64,000 nt of DNA from Streptomyces coffeae (GCF_016741875.1 NZ_JAERRF010000004.1:310001-374000); one strand, 5' to 3'; shown: positions 39,749-48,554, numbered from the stretch's first letter. Made by a program: numbers and translations. Notes: generated from the sequence alone by a model not told the origin.

Positions 39749-41215
39749 ATGCACGATTCACCGGGGGAACGCGACCCGCGCCGCGGGCCGGCCGGAGGGC
39801 GGGACCGCGACGCCGCCGCCGGGCTCGCCGCGGCGGACCCGGCGGACGGGGCCGCGCACACAAGCGGGGGTACGGGCTGCGGGCCCGCAGATGGCGCCAC
39901 CGGGTCCGGCACGGCCGGATCGGGGCGGCGGTGGCCGCCGTATGGCCATCGCCCCTTCGGGCCGCCTTGGCTGCGCGGCCGGGCGCCGTGGTGGGCCGGG
40001 GAGGGGGAGGAGCCATCGGGTGGCGGGCGGCTGCCGTGGCGCTCCTCGGTCGCCGTCGCGGTCGTCCAACTCGTCGGCACCCGGTTCGCCGCGCACGATC
40101 AGCCCGCCCGGCCGGACCTCGGTCCGTTCGCCATCGCGCTGCTGCTCGCCGGGCCCGCGCTGCTGCTCGTACGTCATCGGCACCCGCGCCTGGCGGTGTT
40201 CGGCACGGCGGTGGTGGCCCTGGTCTACCTCGGCGCCGGATATCCGTACGGCCCGGTGTTCCTCAGCGTGGCCATCGCCTGTCTGGCCGCGGTCGCCGCG
40301 GGGCGGCGGATCGCGGCCTGGAGTGCGCTGGGGCTGCTGTGGGCGGGGCATCTGCTGATCGGGCACTGGCTCTACCGCTGGCTGCCACCGTCCGGCGACG
40401 GTCCGGCCTCCTGGGGGCTGGAGCTGGGGGTCGCGGCCTGGGCGACGGCGATCGTCGCCGCGTCCGAACTCGTCCGCGTACGGCGTGAGCAGTGGGCCCG
40501 GGAGCGGGCCGAGCGGGCGGCGGCGGCGCGCCGCCGGGCCGATGAGGAGCGGCTGCGGATCGCCCGTGAGCTGCACGACGTCCTCGCCCACAGCATCTCG
40601 GTCATCAACGTCCAGGCGGGGGTGGGCCTCGCCCTCCTCGACCAGGACCCCGAGCAGGCCCGTACCGCGCTGACCACCATCAAGGCGGCCAGCAAGGAGG
40701 CGCTGGGCGAGGTCCGGCAGGTGCTGGACACCCTGCGGACCTCCGGCGCCGCGCCGCGTTCGCCCGCGCCCGGTCTGGACCGACTCGGCGAGCTGACCGA
40801 GCAGGCGGCGAGCGCGGGGCTGACGGTGGAGCTGGCGGAGGAGGGCCGACGCGCCGCGCTGCCACCGGGCACCGATCTCGCCGCGTTCCGGATCGTCCAG
40901 GAGGCGCTGACGAATATCGTCCGCCACTCCGGCTCGCGGACGGCCCGGGTCCGGCTCCGCTGGTCCCCGGATGAGCTGGAGTTGCGGGTGGACGACGACG
41001 GCCCGGCCACCACGGACGGTGCCGGGGAGGGAACGACGCGCGGTACGGCGGGCGGTGGCAACGGCCTGGTCGGCATGCGCGAGCGGGCCGCGGCCTTCGG
41101 CGGCACCGTCGAGGCGGGCCCGCGCCCGGACGGCGGCTTCCGCGTCCTCGCCCGCATCCCGCTGGGCCGTCCGGCCGGTACGGTGGCGGCCACGCCGGAG
41201 GAGGAGGGACCGTGA
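39749..41215 (+). CDS. NarL-type sensor histidine kinase
   Basis: The 488-residue kinase has a long Gly/Ala-rich cytosolic N-terminus (about 95 residues). About five membrane helices follow (roughly 97-230) with very short external loops, then a HisKA_3 dimerisation domain with phospho-His276 in RELHDVLAHS. A HATPase domain has the N-box (FRIVQEALTNIVRHS), VDDDGP and GGGNGLVGMRERA. The signal is probably membrane-borne. The adjacent regulator overlaps by four bases (GTGA), so the pair is co-translated. Confidence 0.93.
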   Translation: MHDSPGERDPRRGPAGGRDRDAAAGLAAADPADGAAHTSGGTGCGPADGATGSGTAGSGRRWPPYGHRPFGPPWLRGRAPWWAGEGEEPSGGGRLPWRSSVAVAVVQLVGTRFAAHDQPARPDLGPFAIALLLAGPALLLVRHRHPRLAVFGTAVVALVYLGAGYPYGPVFLSVAIACLAAVAAGRRIAAWSALGLLWAGHLLIGHWLYRWLPPSGDGPASWGLELGVAAWATAIVAASELVRVRREQWARERAERAAAARRRADEERLRIARELHDVLAHSISVINVQAGVGLALLDQDPEQARTALTTIKAASKEALGEVRQVLDTLRTSGAAPRSPAPGLDRLGELTEQAASAGLTVELAEEGRRAALPPGTDLAAFRIVQEALTNIVRHSGSRTARVRLRWSPDELELRVDDDGPATTDGAGEGTTRGTAGGGNGLVGMRERAAAFGGTVEAGPRPDGGFRVLARIPLGRPAGTVAATPEEEGP

Positions 41216-41895
41216 ACGGGGTGAGCCGGGTGATCCGCGTCATTCTCGCCGACGACCAGGTGCTGGTCCGCGCGGGCTTCCGCGCCCTGCTGTCCGCGCA
41301 GCCGGACATCGAGGTGGTCGGCGAGGCCGCCGACGGTCAACAGGCGCTGGCCCTGGTGCGCGAGCAGCGCCCGGACGTCGTCCTGATGGACATCCGGATG
41401 CCGCTGCTCGACGGGCTGGCCGCGACCCGCGGGATCACCGAGGACCCCGCGCTGGGGGAGGTGAAGGTGGTCATGCTGACCACCTTCGAACTCGACGAGT
41501 ACGTCTTCGAGGCGATCCGCGCGGGTGCCTCCGGCTTCCTCGTCAAGGACACCGAACCGGATGAACTGCTCCGCGCCGTACGGGCCGTCGTCGAGGGCGA
41601 CGCCCTGCTGTCGCCCGGGGTCACCCGCCGGCTGATCGCCGAGTTCGCGGCCCGTTCCAAGGCGCCCGCGCCCGCCTCGGTGCTCGCGGAGCTGACCGAG
41701 CGGGAGCGCGAGGTGATGGCCCTGGTCGGTATCGGACTGTCCAACGAGGAGATCGCCCGCCGTCTGGTCGTCAGCCCACTGACTGCCAAGACCCATGTGA
41801 GCCGCACGATGGTGAAGCTGGGCGCCCGCGACCGCGCCCAACTGGTCGTCCTCGCCTATGAGTCCGGCCTGGTCCGGCCGGGCTGGCTGGGCTGA
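41212..41895 (+). CDS. NarL/FixJ-family response regulator
   Basis: This 227-residue regulator has a receiver domain with acidic pair DD (14-15), phosphorylation Asp60 in VLMDIRMP and Lys in FLVKD. A C-terminal LuxR helix-turn-helix (ELTEREREVMALVGIGLSNE, then HVSRTMVKLGARDRAQLVV) follows. It should be phosphorylated by the kinase encoded just upstream. Its target is not given by context, but the palindrome ahead of the operon suggests autoregulation. Confidence 0.95.
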   Translation: MNGVSRVIRVILADDQVLVRAGFRALLSAQPDIEVVGEAADGQQALALVREQRPDVVLMDIRMPLLDGLAATRGITEDPALGEVKVVMLTTFELDEYVFEAIRAGASGFLVKDTEPDELLRAVRAVVEGDALLSPGVTRRLIAEFAARSKAPAPASVLAELTEREREVMALVGIGLSNEEIARRLVVSPLTAKTHVSRTMVKLGARDRAQLVVLAYESGLVRPGWLG

Positions 41896-41919
41896 GCCCG
41901 CCCACTCGGCTGAACCGGG

Positions 41920-41937
41920 CCGGCTGAGCTGAGCCGG
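41920..41937. terminator. Short hairpin between convergent genes
   Basis: CCGGCT (41920-41925) pairs with AGCCGG (41932-41937), between the response regulator and the convergent DUF2797 gene. The stem is short, so termination may be weak. Confidence 0.35.
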
Positions 41938-41943
41938 ACCGCG

Positions 41944-42846
41944 TCAGAACAGGGCGTCGGGGCCCTCGGACTCCCGCTCCGGCGCGATCACCGGTGCCGA
42001 GGTCGCGGAGTGTGGCGGGGCGGAGGCGAGTTGGCGACCCGCCAGGTGGCGGGCGTCCAGCAGCAGGGCGCGGCCGTCCGTCGCGGTCAGGTGGATATCG
42101 GGGCCCGCGACGGCGTCGATACGGCCGGCCACTGTGCTGTCGGCGGTGATCCGCAGCACGCCGTCCAGCCGCCGTACCCGGTCCAGGTGGAAGACGGCGT
42201 CGTGGTGGACGGGGGCGAAGTCCGCGACGGTGAGCGACTCCGGCAGACCGGGCAGCGCGCGGGCCCGGCCGTGCAGGGCAGCCAGCCCGGCGGCGCGCCG
42301 CTCCGGAGCCGGCGGTGTTTCGCGCGCGGCCCGCTTGGCGGCGTAGGGGAAGCGGTCCGGGACCCCGAGCGCGGCACCCAGCACGGCTTCGGCGCGGCGC
42401 GCGGCCATGAGCGGACCGCGGCCGAGCAGGGCGTAGGAGAGCGCCGCCTGCTCCAGCAGCCGTACGCCCCCGCGCTCGGCCGCGGTGATCCCGACCTTGA
42501 TCAGCTCCGGGCCGAACCAGGCGAGGTAGACGTCGTACGGGCGGGGATCATCGGTACGGGTGTCGGCGGCCACCGAGTACGAGCGGTCCAGTCGTGCGCA
42601 CTCCGGGCACTGTGCCGAGACGGCCGACGCGGCCACCTCGGCACCGGCCGGGCAGGGGGTGTGCCGGTCGCCCCGGCGCACCCCGACGCAGCGGCGCCGC
42701 GCACCGGTGGTGAAGGCGAGCGGACGGTCCGGGCCCAGCGGGGAGATCCGCTCACCGCGGACCGGATGGCGCCACACCAGCGCGGCCCCGGAACGGTCCC
42801 AGCGCGGTCCGGCACAGCACCACCGGTCCCGGTCCTCCTCGGTCAT
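41944..42846 (-). CDS. DUF2797 family protein
   Basis: The 300-residue protein matches DUF2797. It has cysteine pairs likely to bind zinc (WCCAG near the start, RRCVGVRRGDRHTPC, and CPECARLDRSY). The core YDVYLAWFGPELIKVGITA and RGGVRLLEQAALSYALLGRGPLMAARRAE blocks recall a GIY-YIG-like nuclease fold, including the A/G-x-K-V-G-I-T strand. If so it may act on nucleic acid, but this is an inference from pattern. ATG 42846 overlaps the DUF6332 stop by four bases (ATGA) with AAGAGG upstream, so the genes are coupled. A Pro/Ser-rich tail ends the protein. Confidence 0.82.
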   Translation of the reverse strand: MTEEDRDRWCCAGPRWDRSGAALVWRHPVRGERISPLGPDRPLAFTTGARRRCVGVRRGDRHTPCPAGAEVAASAVSAQCPECARLDRSYSVAADTRTDDPRPYDVYLAWFGPELIKVGITAAERGGVRLLEQAALSYALLGRGPLMAARRAEAVLGAALGVPDRFPYAAKRAARETPPAPERRAAGLAALHGRARALPGLPESLTVADFAPVHHDAVFHLDRVRRLDGVLRITADSTVAGRIDAVAGPDIHLTATDGRALLLDARHLAGRQLASAPPHSATSAPVIAPERESEGPDALF

Positions 42847-43088
42847 CCACGCCTCTTGTGGGGCTGCCACCACAGGACCTGGACGACGCGGAGGGCAAAT
42901 CCGGCGGCGGCCACCACCCCGGCGGTCCGTACCCAGACCGCTTCATGGCCGTCGCCCAGTCCGCCGAAGAGCACGGGGCCCGCGAGGGCGAAGAACAGGA
43001 CGACGGCCAGCAGACCGCCGGTGACCAGGGCGAAGACGAGCTCCACGGTGAGCGCGTCGCGGTCGCTCTGACGACGGGGTCCGGTCAT
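42843..43088 (-). CDS. DUF6332 small membrane protein
   Basis: This 81-residue protein has two predicted membrane helices (about residues 15-40, LTVELVFALVTGGLLAVVLFFAL in parts, and 50-72) and basic ends. It matches the short Streptomyces DUF6332 family. ATG 43088 follows GTGAGG. It is coupled to the DUF2797 gene by a 4-base overlap. Function unknown. Confidence 0.75.
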   Translation of the reverse strand: MTGPRRQSDRDALTVELVFALVTGGLLAVVLFFALAGPVLFGGLGDGHEAVWVRTAGVVAAAGFALRVVQVLWWQPHKRRG

Positions 43089-43118
43089 CCAGTCCTCACT
43101 GAGGTCGGTCGGGTGGCA

Positions 43119-43604
43119 TCACGCGGTGCCGGTCGGGTGCTCCTCATGACGCTTACGGCGCACATAGAGCTGCTTGCGTACGCGTGCCACGACCGTACCG
43201 TCGGCGGCGACCACATCGTTCTCGAACCAGGGCAACGCCTTGCCGCCGTCCGCCGTGGCGGCGCGGATCTCGTCGAGCCGGTCCTCGGTGAGCTTGAACT
43301 CGGCGAAGACGTCTCCGCGGCCCGGCGAGACGAACTCGATCTCCCCGGCCTTGTCCCAGACGATGTAGTCCCGCCCGAGGCGGTTCATCGTCAGCAGCAT
43401 CCAGAAGGGGTCGCCCATCGCGAACAGCGAGCCGCCGAAGTGGGTGCCCACATAGTTGCGGTTGTGGCGGTGCAGCCGCAGCCGGACCCGTGCGTTGCTC
43501 CAGTCGTCGGCGAGGTGCAGCACCCGCACACCGGCGAAGAGGTAGGGCGGCCACATGTTCATTCCGTGGCGCAGGGTCCGTGCGGACAGCGATCGACGAG
43601 ACAT
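43119..43604 (-). CDS. DUF4442 hotdog-fold thioesterase-like protein
   Basis: The 161-residue protein resembles the DUF4442/YiiD-like hotdog family. The NRNYVGTHFGGSLFAMGDPFWMLL segment holds the family GTxxFGGSLxxxxD pattern, and KLTEDRLDEIRAA and VVAADGTVVARVRKQLYVRRK follow. Hotdog proteins often hydrolyse or bind acyl-CoAs. The ATG at 43604 has no good Shine-Dalgarno. A TTACTCACCGGTAA palindrome 22 bases upstream suggests control by a TetR-type fatty-acid regulator encoded elsewhere. Confidence 0.83.
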   Translation of the reverse strand: MSRRSLSARTLRHGMNMWPPYLFAGVRVLHLADDWSNARVRLRLHRHNRNYVGTHFGGSLFAMGDPFWMLLTMNRLGRDYIVWDKAGEIEFVSPGRGDVFAEFKLTEDRLDEIRAATADGGKALPWFENDVVAADGTVVARVRKQLYVRRKRHEEHPTGTA

Positions 43605-43625
43605 GGCGGGAAGCTAACATGTTTT

Positions 43626-43641
43626 GTTACTCACCGGTAAC
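43626..43641. promoter_or_regulatory. Palindromic operator candidate upstream of DUF4442 gene
   Basis: GTTAC-TCACCG-GTAAC has perfect 5-base arms around a 6-base centre. Its form resembles actinobacterial TetR-family operators near lipid-metabolism genes. It lies between the DUF4442 start and the end of the upstream gene. Confidence 0.45.
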
Positions 43642-43667
43642 TCCATTTCCGATGTCGTCGCTCACTC

Positions 43668-44408
43668 TCAGATGGCCCCGCGCTCCTGCCACAGCCGGGC
43701 CGGCTCCGGATCGCCGGTGGTGCTCAGCGCGCTGAGTGGCAGCCGGTTCCACAGGGCGAAATAGAGCGTGGCGACCGGCCCGGAGAGCTCGCAGTCCGCC
43801 ATCCCGTCGTCATGGCGCTCGGTGCGGGGAACCCCGTCGGACAGCCACACCGTCCACACCGCGTCATGGTCGGTGGCCCGCAGCCGGAGGGTGCGCGGGG
43901 AGTCCGTACGCATCCCGCTCCGCTCCCGGGCATGGAATCCGGCCAGCAGCTCATCGAGTCCGTCGGCGGCGAAGGCCGAGGTGACGGACGAGGGCTCCAG
44001 GCCCCGCGCCGATTCGGCGTCGGCCCGGTGGATCGCCGTCTCATGGGCCTGTCGCCGGGCCCAGAATGCCAGCGGGGAGGGTGCGGGCAGAAAGGTGAAG
44101 CACTTCAGCTGTGGATCGGCGGTGCGCAGCGCCTCGACCAGGGTGCGATGGCCTTCGCGGAACCACTCCAGCAACGCGTCGCCGTCCAGCTGGGGTTCGG
44201 GGGGAAAGGTCGCCTGCGACGGCTCCGTCACGCCCTCGGTGACGATCCGGGTCGCCCAGCGGTGCACCCGCCCCAGATGGCTCAGCAGGTCGCGGACGCG
44301 CCACTCGGGGCAGGTGGGTACCGGGGCGTCGGCCCCGGCCGCGGCCGCGGCGTCGGCCAGCAGGTGTCCCTCGCGGTTCAGGCTGTCGATCAGCTCACTG
44401 ATGTCCAT
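43668..44408 (-). CDS. Maleylpyruvate-isomerase-family mycothiol-dependent protein
   Basis: This 246-residue protein has the DinB-like N-terminal metal-binding fold (TCPEWRVRDLLSHLGRVHRWA with conserved His, and RRQAHETAIHRADAE supplying further His ligands). The C-terminal MDMPI domain follows (LRLRATDHDAVWTVWL, ATLYFALWNRLP). Relatives use mycothiol, the actinobacterial thiol, for isomerisation or detoxification. It ends 63 bases before the DUF4442 gene on the same strand. The ATG at 44408 has only a weak ribosome site. Confidence 0.88.
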   Translation of the reverse strand: MDISELIDSLNREGHLLADAAAAAGADAPVPTCPEWRVRDLLSHLGRVHRWATRIVTEGVTEPSQATFPPEPQLDGDALLEWFREGHRTLVEALRTADPQLKCFTFLPAPSPLAFWARRQAHETAIHRADAESARGLEPSSVTSAFAADGLDELLAGFHARERSGMRTDSPRTLRLRATDHDAVWTVWLSDGVPRTERHDDGMADCELSGPVATLYFALWNRLPLSALSTTGDPEPARLWQERGAI

Positions 44409-44501
44409 GTCGGGATTCTGCCAGGGGCCACCGACAACCGGGCCGCCCGGCAGATGTGTGCCGGGCGGTGGACCGGAGGGGGCGGGCTGGGTAACGGAGG
44501 C

Positions 44502-45734
44502 TCAGCTCCCCGTCGCACGGGCGGCGTTGCGCGTTCCGTAGGCGATGACGGCCGACACCGCCGCCAGCGCCGCGACCGTGGTGAGCGCGGCGGACAGCGA
44601 GAGCCAGTCCGCGAGGAAGCCGATCGTCGGCGGGCCGAGCAGCATGCCCACATAGCCGAGGGTGGAGGCGGCGGCAACGCCGCCCGGCCCGGTCAGCGCG
44701 CCCGCCCGCGCGATGGCGACCGGGAAGATGTTGGCCAGGCCGAGCCCGGTGACCGCGAAGCCGAGCAGGGCCGCCCAGATCGTCGGGGCGAGCGAGCCCA
44801 GCAGCATTCCGGCCGACGCCGTGGACCCGCCCAGGACCAACGTCCGTGTGCGGCCGAGCCGTTCGACCAGTGCCGTGCCGGACAGCCGTCCGACGGTCAT
44901 CGCCAGGGCGAACACCGAGTAGCCCGCCGCGGCGAGTCCCGCGGAGGCGTCGAGGTCCTGGTGCAGATGGAGCGCCGCCCAGTCGGCCATCGCGCCCTCG
45001 CCGTACGCCGTGCACAGGGCGATCAGGCCGAAGACGGCGACGAGGCGGCGCGCCGCCTTCGGCCGCTCGGGCGAGGTCGATGGGGTTTCCGTCGTCTTCT
45101 GCTTCGGCGCCTTCTGCTCCGTCGTCTTCTGCTTCGGCGTCTTCTGCTTCGGCGCGGGCGCCGGGAGGGATATCAGCGCCCGTCCGGCGACCACCGTGAG
45201 CACCAGCCCGACGGCCGCCAGCAGCGCCAAGTGACGGACGGGGGAGAGGTGGTCGGCGATCAGCCCGCCCAGTCCCGCCCCGATCACACCGCCGAGGCTG
45301 AAGGCGGCGTGGAAGCTGGGCATGATCGGACGGCGCAGAGCGGCGATGAGGTCGACCGCCGCGCTGTTCATGGCGACGTTGAGCCCGCCGAACCCGGTGC
45401 CGAAGACGAGCAGCACCAGCCCCAGGGCGAGTACGGAGTGCGTCAGCGGCGGCAGCGCGACGCTCAGCGCGAACAGGGCGGCCGCGGCGACCGTCGTGGT
45501 ATGGCTGCCGAAGCGGCGGCAGAGCCGACCGGTGGCCATCATGGTGGCCGCGGCGCCCGCCGATACGCACAGCAGGGCCAGTCCGAGCGCGCCCTCCGAC
45601 GCGCCGGTCTGTTCCTTGATCTCGGGAATCCGCGCCACCCATCCGGCGAACACGAAGCCGTCGAGGGCGAAGAACACGGTGAGGGCGGCCCGGAGTCGGG
45701 CGAGGTCACGATCCGTGGTGACGGAAGGCGGCAT
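44502..45734 (-). CDS. MFS transporter (YfmO/FucP-like)
   Basis: The 410-residue transporter has twelve predicted helices. The MFS loop 2-3 signature is diverged (GRLCRRFGSHT), and a matching one occurs in the second half (GRLSGTALVERLGRTRT). The first half reads FVFAGWVARIPEIKEQTGASEGALGLALL, typical of small MFS exporters in actinobacteria. The central loop holds KQKT repeats (about residues 195-220) from short DNA duplications. ATG 45734 is chosen; upstream in-frame residues are shadow sequence of the divergent regulator region. It is divergent from a ROK regulator, its probable controller. Confidence 0.9.
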   Translation of the reverse strand: MPPSVTTDRDLARLRAALTVFFALDGFVFAGWVARIPEIKEQTGASEGALGLALLCVSAGAAATMMATGRLCRRFGSHTTTVAAAALFALSVALPPLTHSVLALGLVLLVFGTGFGGLNVAMNSAAVDLIAALRRPIMPSFHAAFSLGGVIGAGLGGLIADHLSPVRHLALLAAVGLVLTVVAGRALISLPAPAPKQKTPKQKTTEQKAPKQKTTETPSTSPERPKAARRLVAVFGLIALCTAYGEGAMADWAALHLHQDLDASAGLAAAGYSVFALAMTVGRLSGTALVERLGRTRTLVLGGSTASAGMLLGSLAPTIWAALLGFAVTGLGLANIFPVAIARAGALTGPGGVAAASTLGYVGMLLGPPTIGFLADWLSLSAALTTVAALAAVSAVIAYGTRNAARATGS

Positions 45735-45755
45735 CCCCGAAGCGGCCGTCCATGT

Positions 45756-45776
45756 TTTGTTTAGTGTCGGCACAAA
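45756..45776. promoter_or_regulatory. Operator candidate between MFS and ROK regulator genes
   Basis: TTTGT (45756-45760) and ACAAA (45772-45776) form inverted arms across 11 bases in the AT-richer 56-base gap between divergent starts. ROK repressors often bind such TTTG/CAAA sites. This is tentative. Confidence 0.35.
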
Positions 45777-45790
45777 GTGAGAATAGGACC

Positions 45791-47017
45791 GTGACCCAGA
45801 CACGGACAAGGCTTGAGCGCGGCCGAAGCGCTCTTGGACCGGCGTTGGAGCTCGTCCACACCGGCCGCGCCCCCACCCGCGCGGTGCTCACGGCCGAGCT
45901 CGGGGTGACGCGCGCGACGGCGGGAGCCGTCGCGGCCGAACTGGAGGCGCTCGGACTGATCCAGGTCGACTCCCGCCCGCTCGGATCCGCCGGGGCGCAG
46001 GGACGGCCCTCGCACCGCCTCGAGATTGCCCCGCGCGGCCCCGTCGCGCTCGCCGCCCAGGTGCACGCCGACGGCTTCCGCGCGGCGCTCGTCGGACTCG
46101 GCGGCACGATCGTGGCCACCGCCCCGGGGTGCATGACCGTCCCCGCCGACCCGGCGCATGTCATCGACGCGGTGGTCGAGGCCGGGGTCGAGCTGCTGCG
46201 GGAATCCGGCCGCCGATGTGTGGGTGCGGGGCTGGCTGTCCCGTCCGCTGTCGCCGAGCCGGAGGGCACCGCCCTCAACCCGCTGCACGTCGCCTGGCCC
46301 GCGGGCGCGCCGGTGCGCGAGCTGTTCACCCGCAGCCTGGCCGCGGTGGGTGTCACCAACCCCGCCGGGGAGCCGGTCGAGGGCCTGGCAGGCAACGATG
46401 TCAACCTCGCCGCCCTCGCCGAACACCGCCACGGCGCGGGCCGCGGCGCCGCTCATCTGCTGTGCGTCGGCACCGGTCACCGGGGCGTCGGCGGTGCGCT
46501 GGTCCTCGACGGACGGCTGCACACGGGCAGTGCGGGGCTGGCCCTCGAGGTCGGCCATCTGACCGTCAACCCCGAGGGGCAGCCCTGCCACTGCGGAAGC
46601 CGCGGCTGTCTGGACATCGAGGCCGACCCGCTCGCCTTCCTCACCGCGGCCGGGCGCGCACCGGGCCCCGAGGTCTCCCTGCTCCAGCAGGCCCGCGACC
46701 TGCTCCGGGACGGGTACGCCGACCCGTCCGTACGCGCCGCGACCGAGCTGCTCATCGACCGCCTCGGCCTGGGCCTGGCCGGGCTCGTCAACATCCTGAA
46801 CCCCGACCGCATCATCCTGGGCGGGCTGCACTGCGAACTCCTGGAGGCCGATCCGGAGCGGCTGCGGTCCATGGTGGCCGAGCGCAGCCTGTGGGGACGT
46901 AGTGGGGGCGTCCCGATCCTGCCGTGCACCCTGGACCACAACAGCCTGGTGGGCGCGGCGGAACTGGCCTGGCAGCAGGTGCTCGACGACCCGCTGGCGG
47001 CCTTGGGCGCGGCGTAG
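45791..47017 (+). CDS. ROK-family transcriptional regulator (NagC/XylR type)
   Basis: This 408-residue protein has an N-terminal winged helix-turn-helix (RSALGPALELVHTGRAPTRAVLTAELGVTRATAGAVAAELEALGL, residues about 8-55). A ROK sugar-binding domain follows, with VGHLTVNPEGQPCHCGSRGCLDIEA carrying the zinc cysteines and LAGNDVNLAALAEHRHGAG. It most likely represses the divergent MFS gene in response to a sugar or sugar-like compound. GTG 45791 is selected by where the domain begins; AGGA is close upstream. Confidence 0.9.
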   Translation: MTQTRTRLERGRSALGPALELVHTGRAPTRAVLTAELGVTRATAGAVAAELEALGLIQVDSRPLGSAGAQGRPSHRLEIAPRGPVALAAQVHADGFRAALVGLGGTIVATAPGCMTVPADPAHVIDAVVEAGVELLRESGRRCVGAGLAVPSAVAEPEGTALNPLHVAWPAGAPVRELFTRSLAAVGVTNPAGEPVEGLAGNDVNLAALAEHRHGAGRGAAHLLCVGTGHRGVGGALVLDGRLHTGSAGLALEVGHLTVNPEGQPCHCGSRGCLDIEADPLAFLTAAGRAPGPEVSLLQQARDLLRDGYADPSVRAATELLIDRLGLGLAGLVNILNPDRIILGGLHCELLEADPERLRSMVAERSLWGRSGGVPILPCTLDHNSLVGAAELAWQQVLDDPLAALGAA

Positions 47018-47059
47018 CGGGTTCCGGGGCCCGGGGCGAGGTGCGGTGCCGGCCGCGCA

Positions 47060-47973
47060 TCAGGCGGGCCAGTTCACCGCCAGTGCGCGGCCCGGGTTCT
47101 CGGTGAGGATCCGGGCCATCACCTGTGCGCCGAGGGCCAGTTCGAGCCGGGGGCGCAGGCGGCGCAGCAGATACGGCATACCGGGGCCGCCGTTCACCGA
47201 ACGCGCCCCGGCCGTCGTGGTGTCTCCGCCCAGCAGCAACTGCCCGGCGTGGCCCGCCTCCACGAGGGCGGTGAGCGCGTCGGGAAGGCGCCAGTCGGTG
47301 GCGTGGTGGGCGCGGGACGGCCCGTCGTAGACGAGGAAGGCGCCCGCGGCCGCCGCCTGCCGGTGGACCACAAGATCGGGCGAGCGGTTGAGATGGCCGA
47401 GCAGCACCCGGTGCGGCGGTACGTCCAACTCCCCGCACAGCAGGTCCAGGACGTCCAGCGCCGCCGTCCCCAGCTCCAGGTGGACGGCGATCGGTGCGTC
47501 CGTGCGGTGGTGGGCGTCGGCCGCGGCGGTCATGGTGTGGCGGGCGTGGGCGTCGAGGCCGTGGAAGCCCCCGGCGACCTTGATCAGACCGGCCCTGGGG
47601 CCGCTGCCGCCGATGCCCCGCGTCAGCTCCTCGACGAACAGCTCGGCGAGCCGTTCGCGGACGTCCTCGACCGTGCCCGGCCGGTAGTGCGCGGCCTGGT
47701 GCATCCCGGTGGCGGCCACCAGCCGCACGCCGGTGGCCCGGGAGAGCGCGGGCAGGCGCCCGGCCCTCCGCCCCAGCCCGTAGGGCGTCCACTGCACCAC
47801 CGTGCCGCCGCCCACCGCGCGGAAGGCGCGCAGCTCGGCCTCGGCCGCGTCCGCGTCGTCCAGCTCCTGGCCGGGCAACGCGTGCTGCGGATGAAGAGAT
47901 GGTCGTGGGCATCACAGATCCCCAGCTCGGTGGCGGAGACATCGCCGAGCACCGTACGGACGGCGGTCACCAC
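47060..47973 (-). pseudogene. Phosphotriesterase-family amidohydrolase, frameshifted near the N-terminus
   Basis: The first 33 codons from GTG 47973 encode VTAVRTVLGDVSATELGICDAHDHLFIRS, including the metal-ligand pair HxH (HDH). After about 47885 the frame changes, and the family sequence resumes one frame over as ALPGQELDDADAAEAEL and then GGGTVVQWTPYGLGR to the stop at 47060. A single missing base explains it. Downstream metal sites look intact (LIKVAGGFHG, VHLELGTAAL, LGHLNRSPD, LLGGDTTT). The start overlaps the DUF4865 stop by seven bases. The gene is either inactivated or a base is missing in the assembly. Confidence 0.8.
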
Positions 47974-48554
47974 TGCCGCCCTTCGGGCAGCGTGTCCAGG
48001 CCGGGCGCCGAAAGGTGGAGCACCTGGTAGCGGTCACCGGGTTCCGAGGGCGGCGCGGAGTCCTCCCAGAGCGTGAAGTGGACCAGCTCCCATCCGCGTG
48101 GGTCGATCGCGAGGGCCGTCGTGTGGACGCCGTCCGCGCCCGCCCGCCGCCGCAGCTCCGTGAGCGCGCCCTCGACGGCCGCGGCCGGGTCGGCACCGGC
48201 GGGGACCGGCTCGGTGCGCCGGGTGGCCGCCCGCGGTACGGCGGTCGCGGCCGGGCCCCGCGCGAAGGCGAGCCCCGCCCAGTGCTCGACCACCGGCCGC
48301 CCGAAGTCCTGGACCAGGCCCTGGAATCCGGGGCCCCACAGAAAGCGGTGCATGGCGTCGGGGGCGGCCCACAGATAGAACGGCGCGTACGCGTTCACCG
48401 CCGCGCCGTCCACCCCGCGCTCGCTGATGGCGTACGCCTTCAGGCCGAGCCCGGGGAAGTCGTCCAGCAGCGGGCCCTTGGTCTCCACCCGGCGGCGGAT
48501 GATCTTCATGTCGTAGTCGGCGGGCAGGGTGATCCGGTACTGCATGGCGTACAT
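47967..48554 (-). CDS. DUF4865 family protein
   Basis: The 195-residue cytosolic protein matches DUF4865: MYAMQYRITLPADYDMKIIRRRVETKGPLLDDFPGLGLKAY in parts, then NAYAPFYLWAAPDAMHRFLWGPGFQGL and GRPVVEHW. The fold resembles dimeric alpha-beta barrel monooxygenases. CAGGAG precedes ATG 48554. It sits between the cupin and phosphotriesterase genes in a TetR-controlled operon, a combination that suggests a small detoxification or degradation pathway. No substrate is known. Confidence 0.87.
   Translation of the reverse strand: MYAMQYRITLPADYDMKIIRRRVETKGPLLDDFPGLGLKAYAISERGVDGAAVNAYAPFYLWAAPDAMHRFLWGPGFQGLVQDFGRPVVEHWAGLAFARGPAATAVPRAATRRTEPVPAGADPAAAVEGALTELRRRAGADGVHTTALAIDPRGWELVHFTLWEDSAPPSEPGDRYQVLHLSAPGLDTLPEGRQW

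Noticed and set aside
42010..43071. Plus-strand frame opposite DUF2797/DUF6332
   Set aside because: Antisense shadow; the minus-strand genes have ribosome sites, an ATGA overlap and family matches.
47060..47973. Two separate overlapping genes instead of a frameshift
   Set aside because: Neither half alone is a full phosphotriesterase; the HxH start and the barrel body belong to one family protein.
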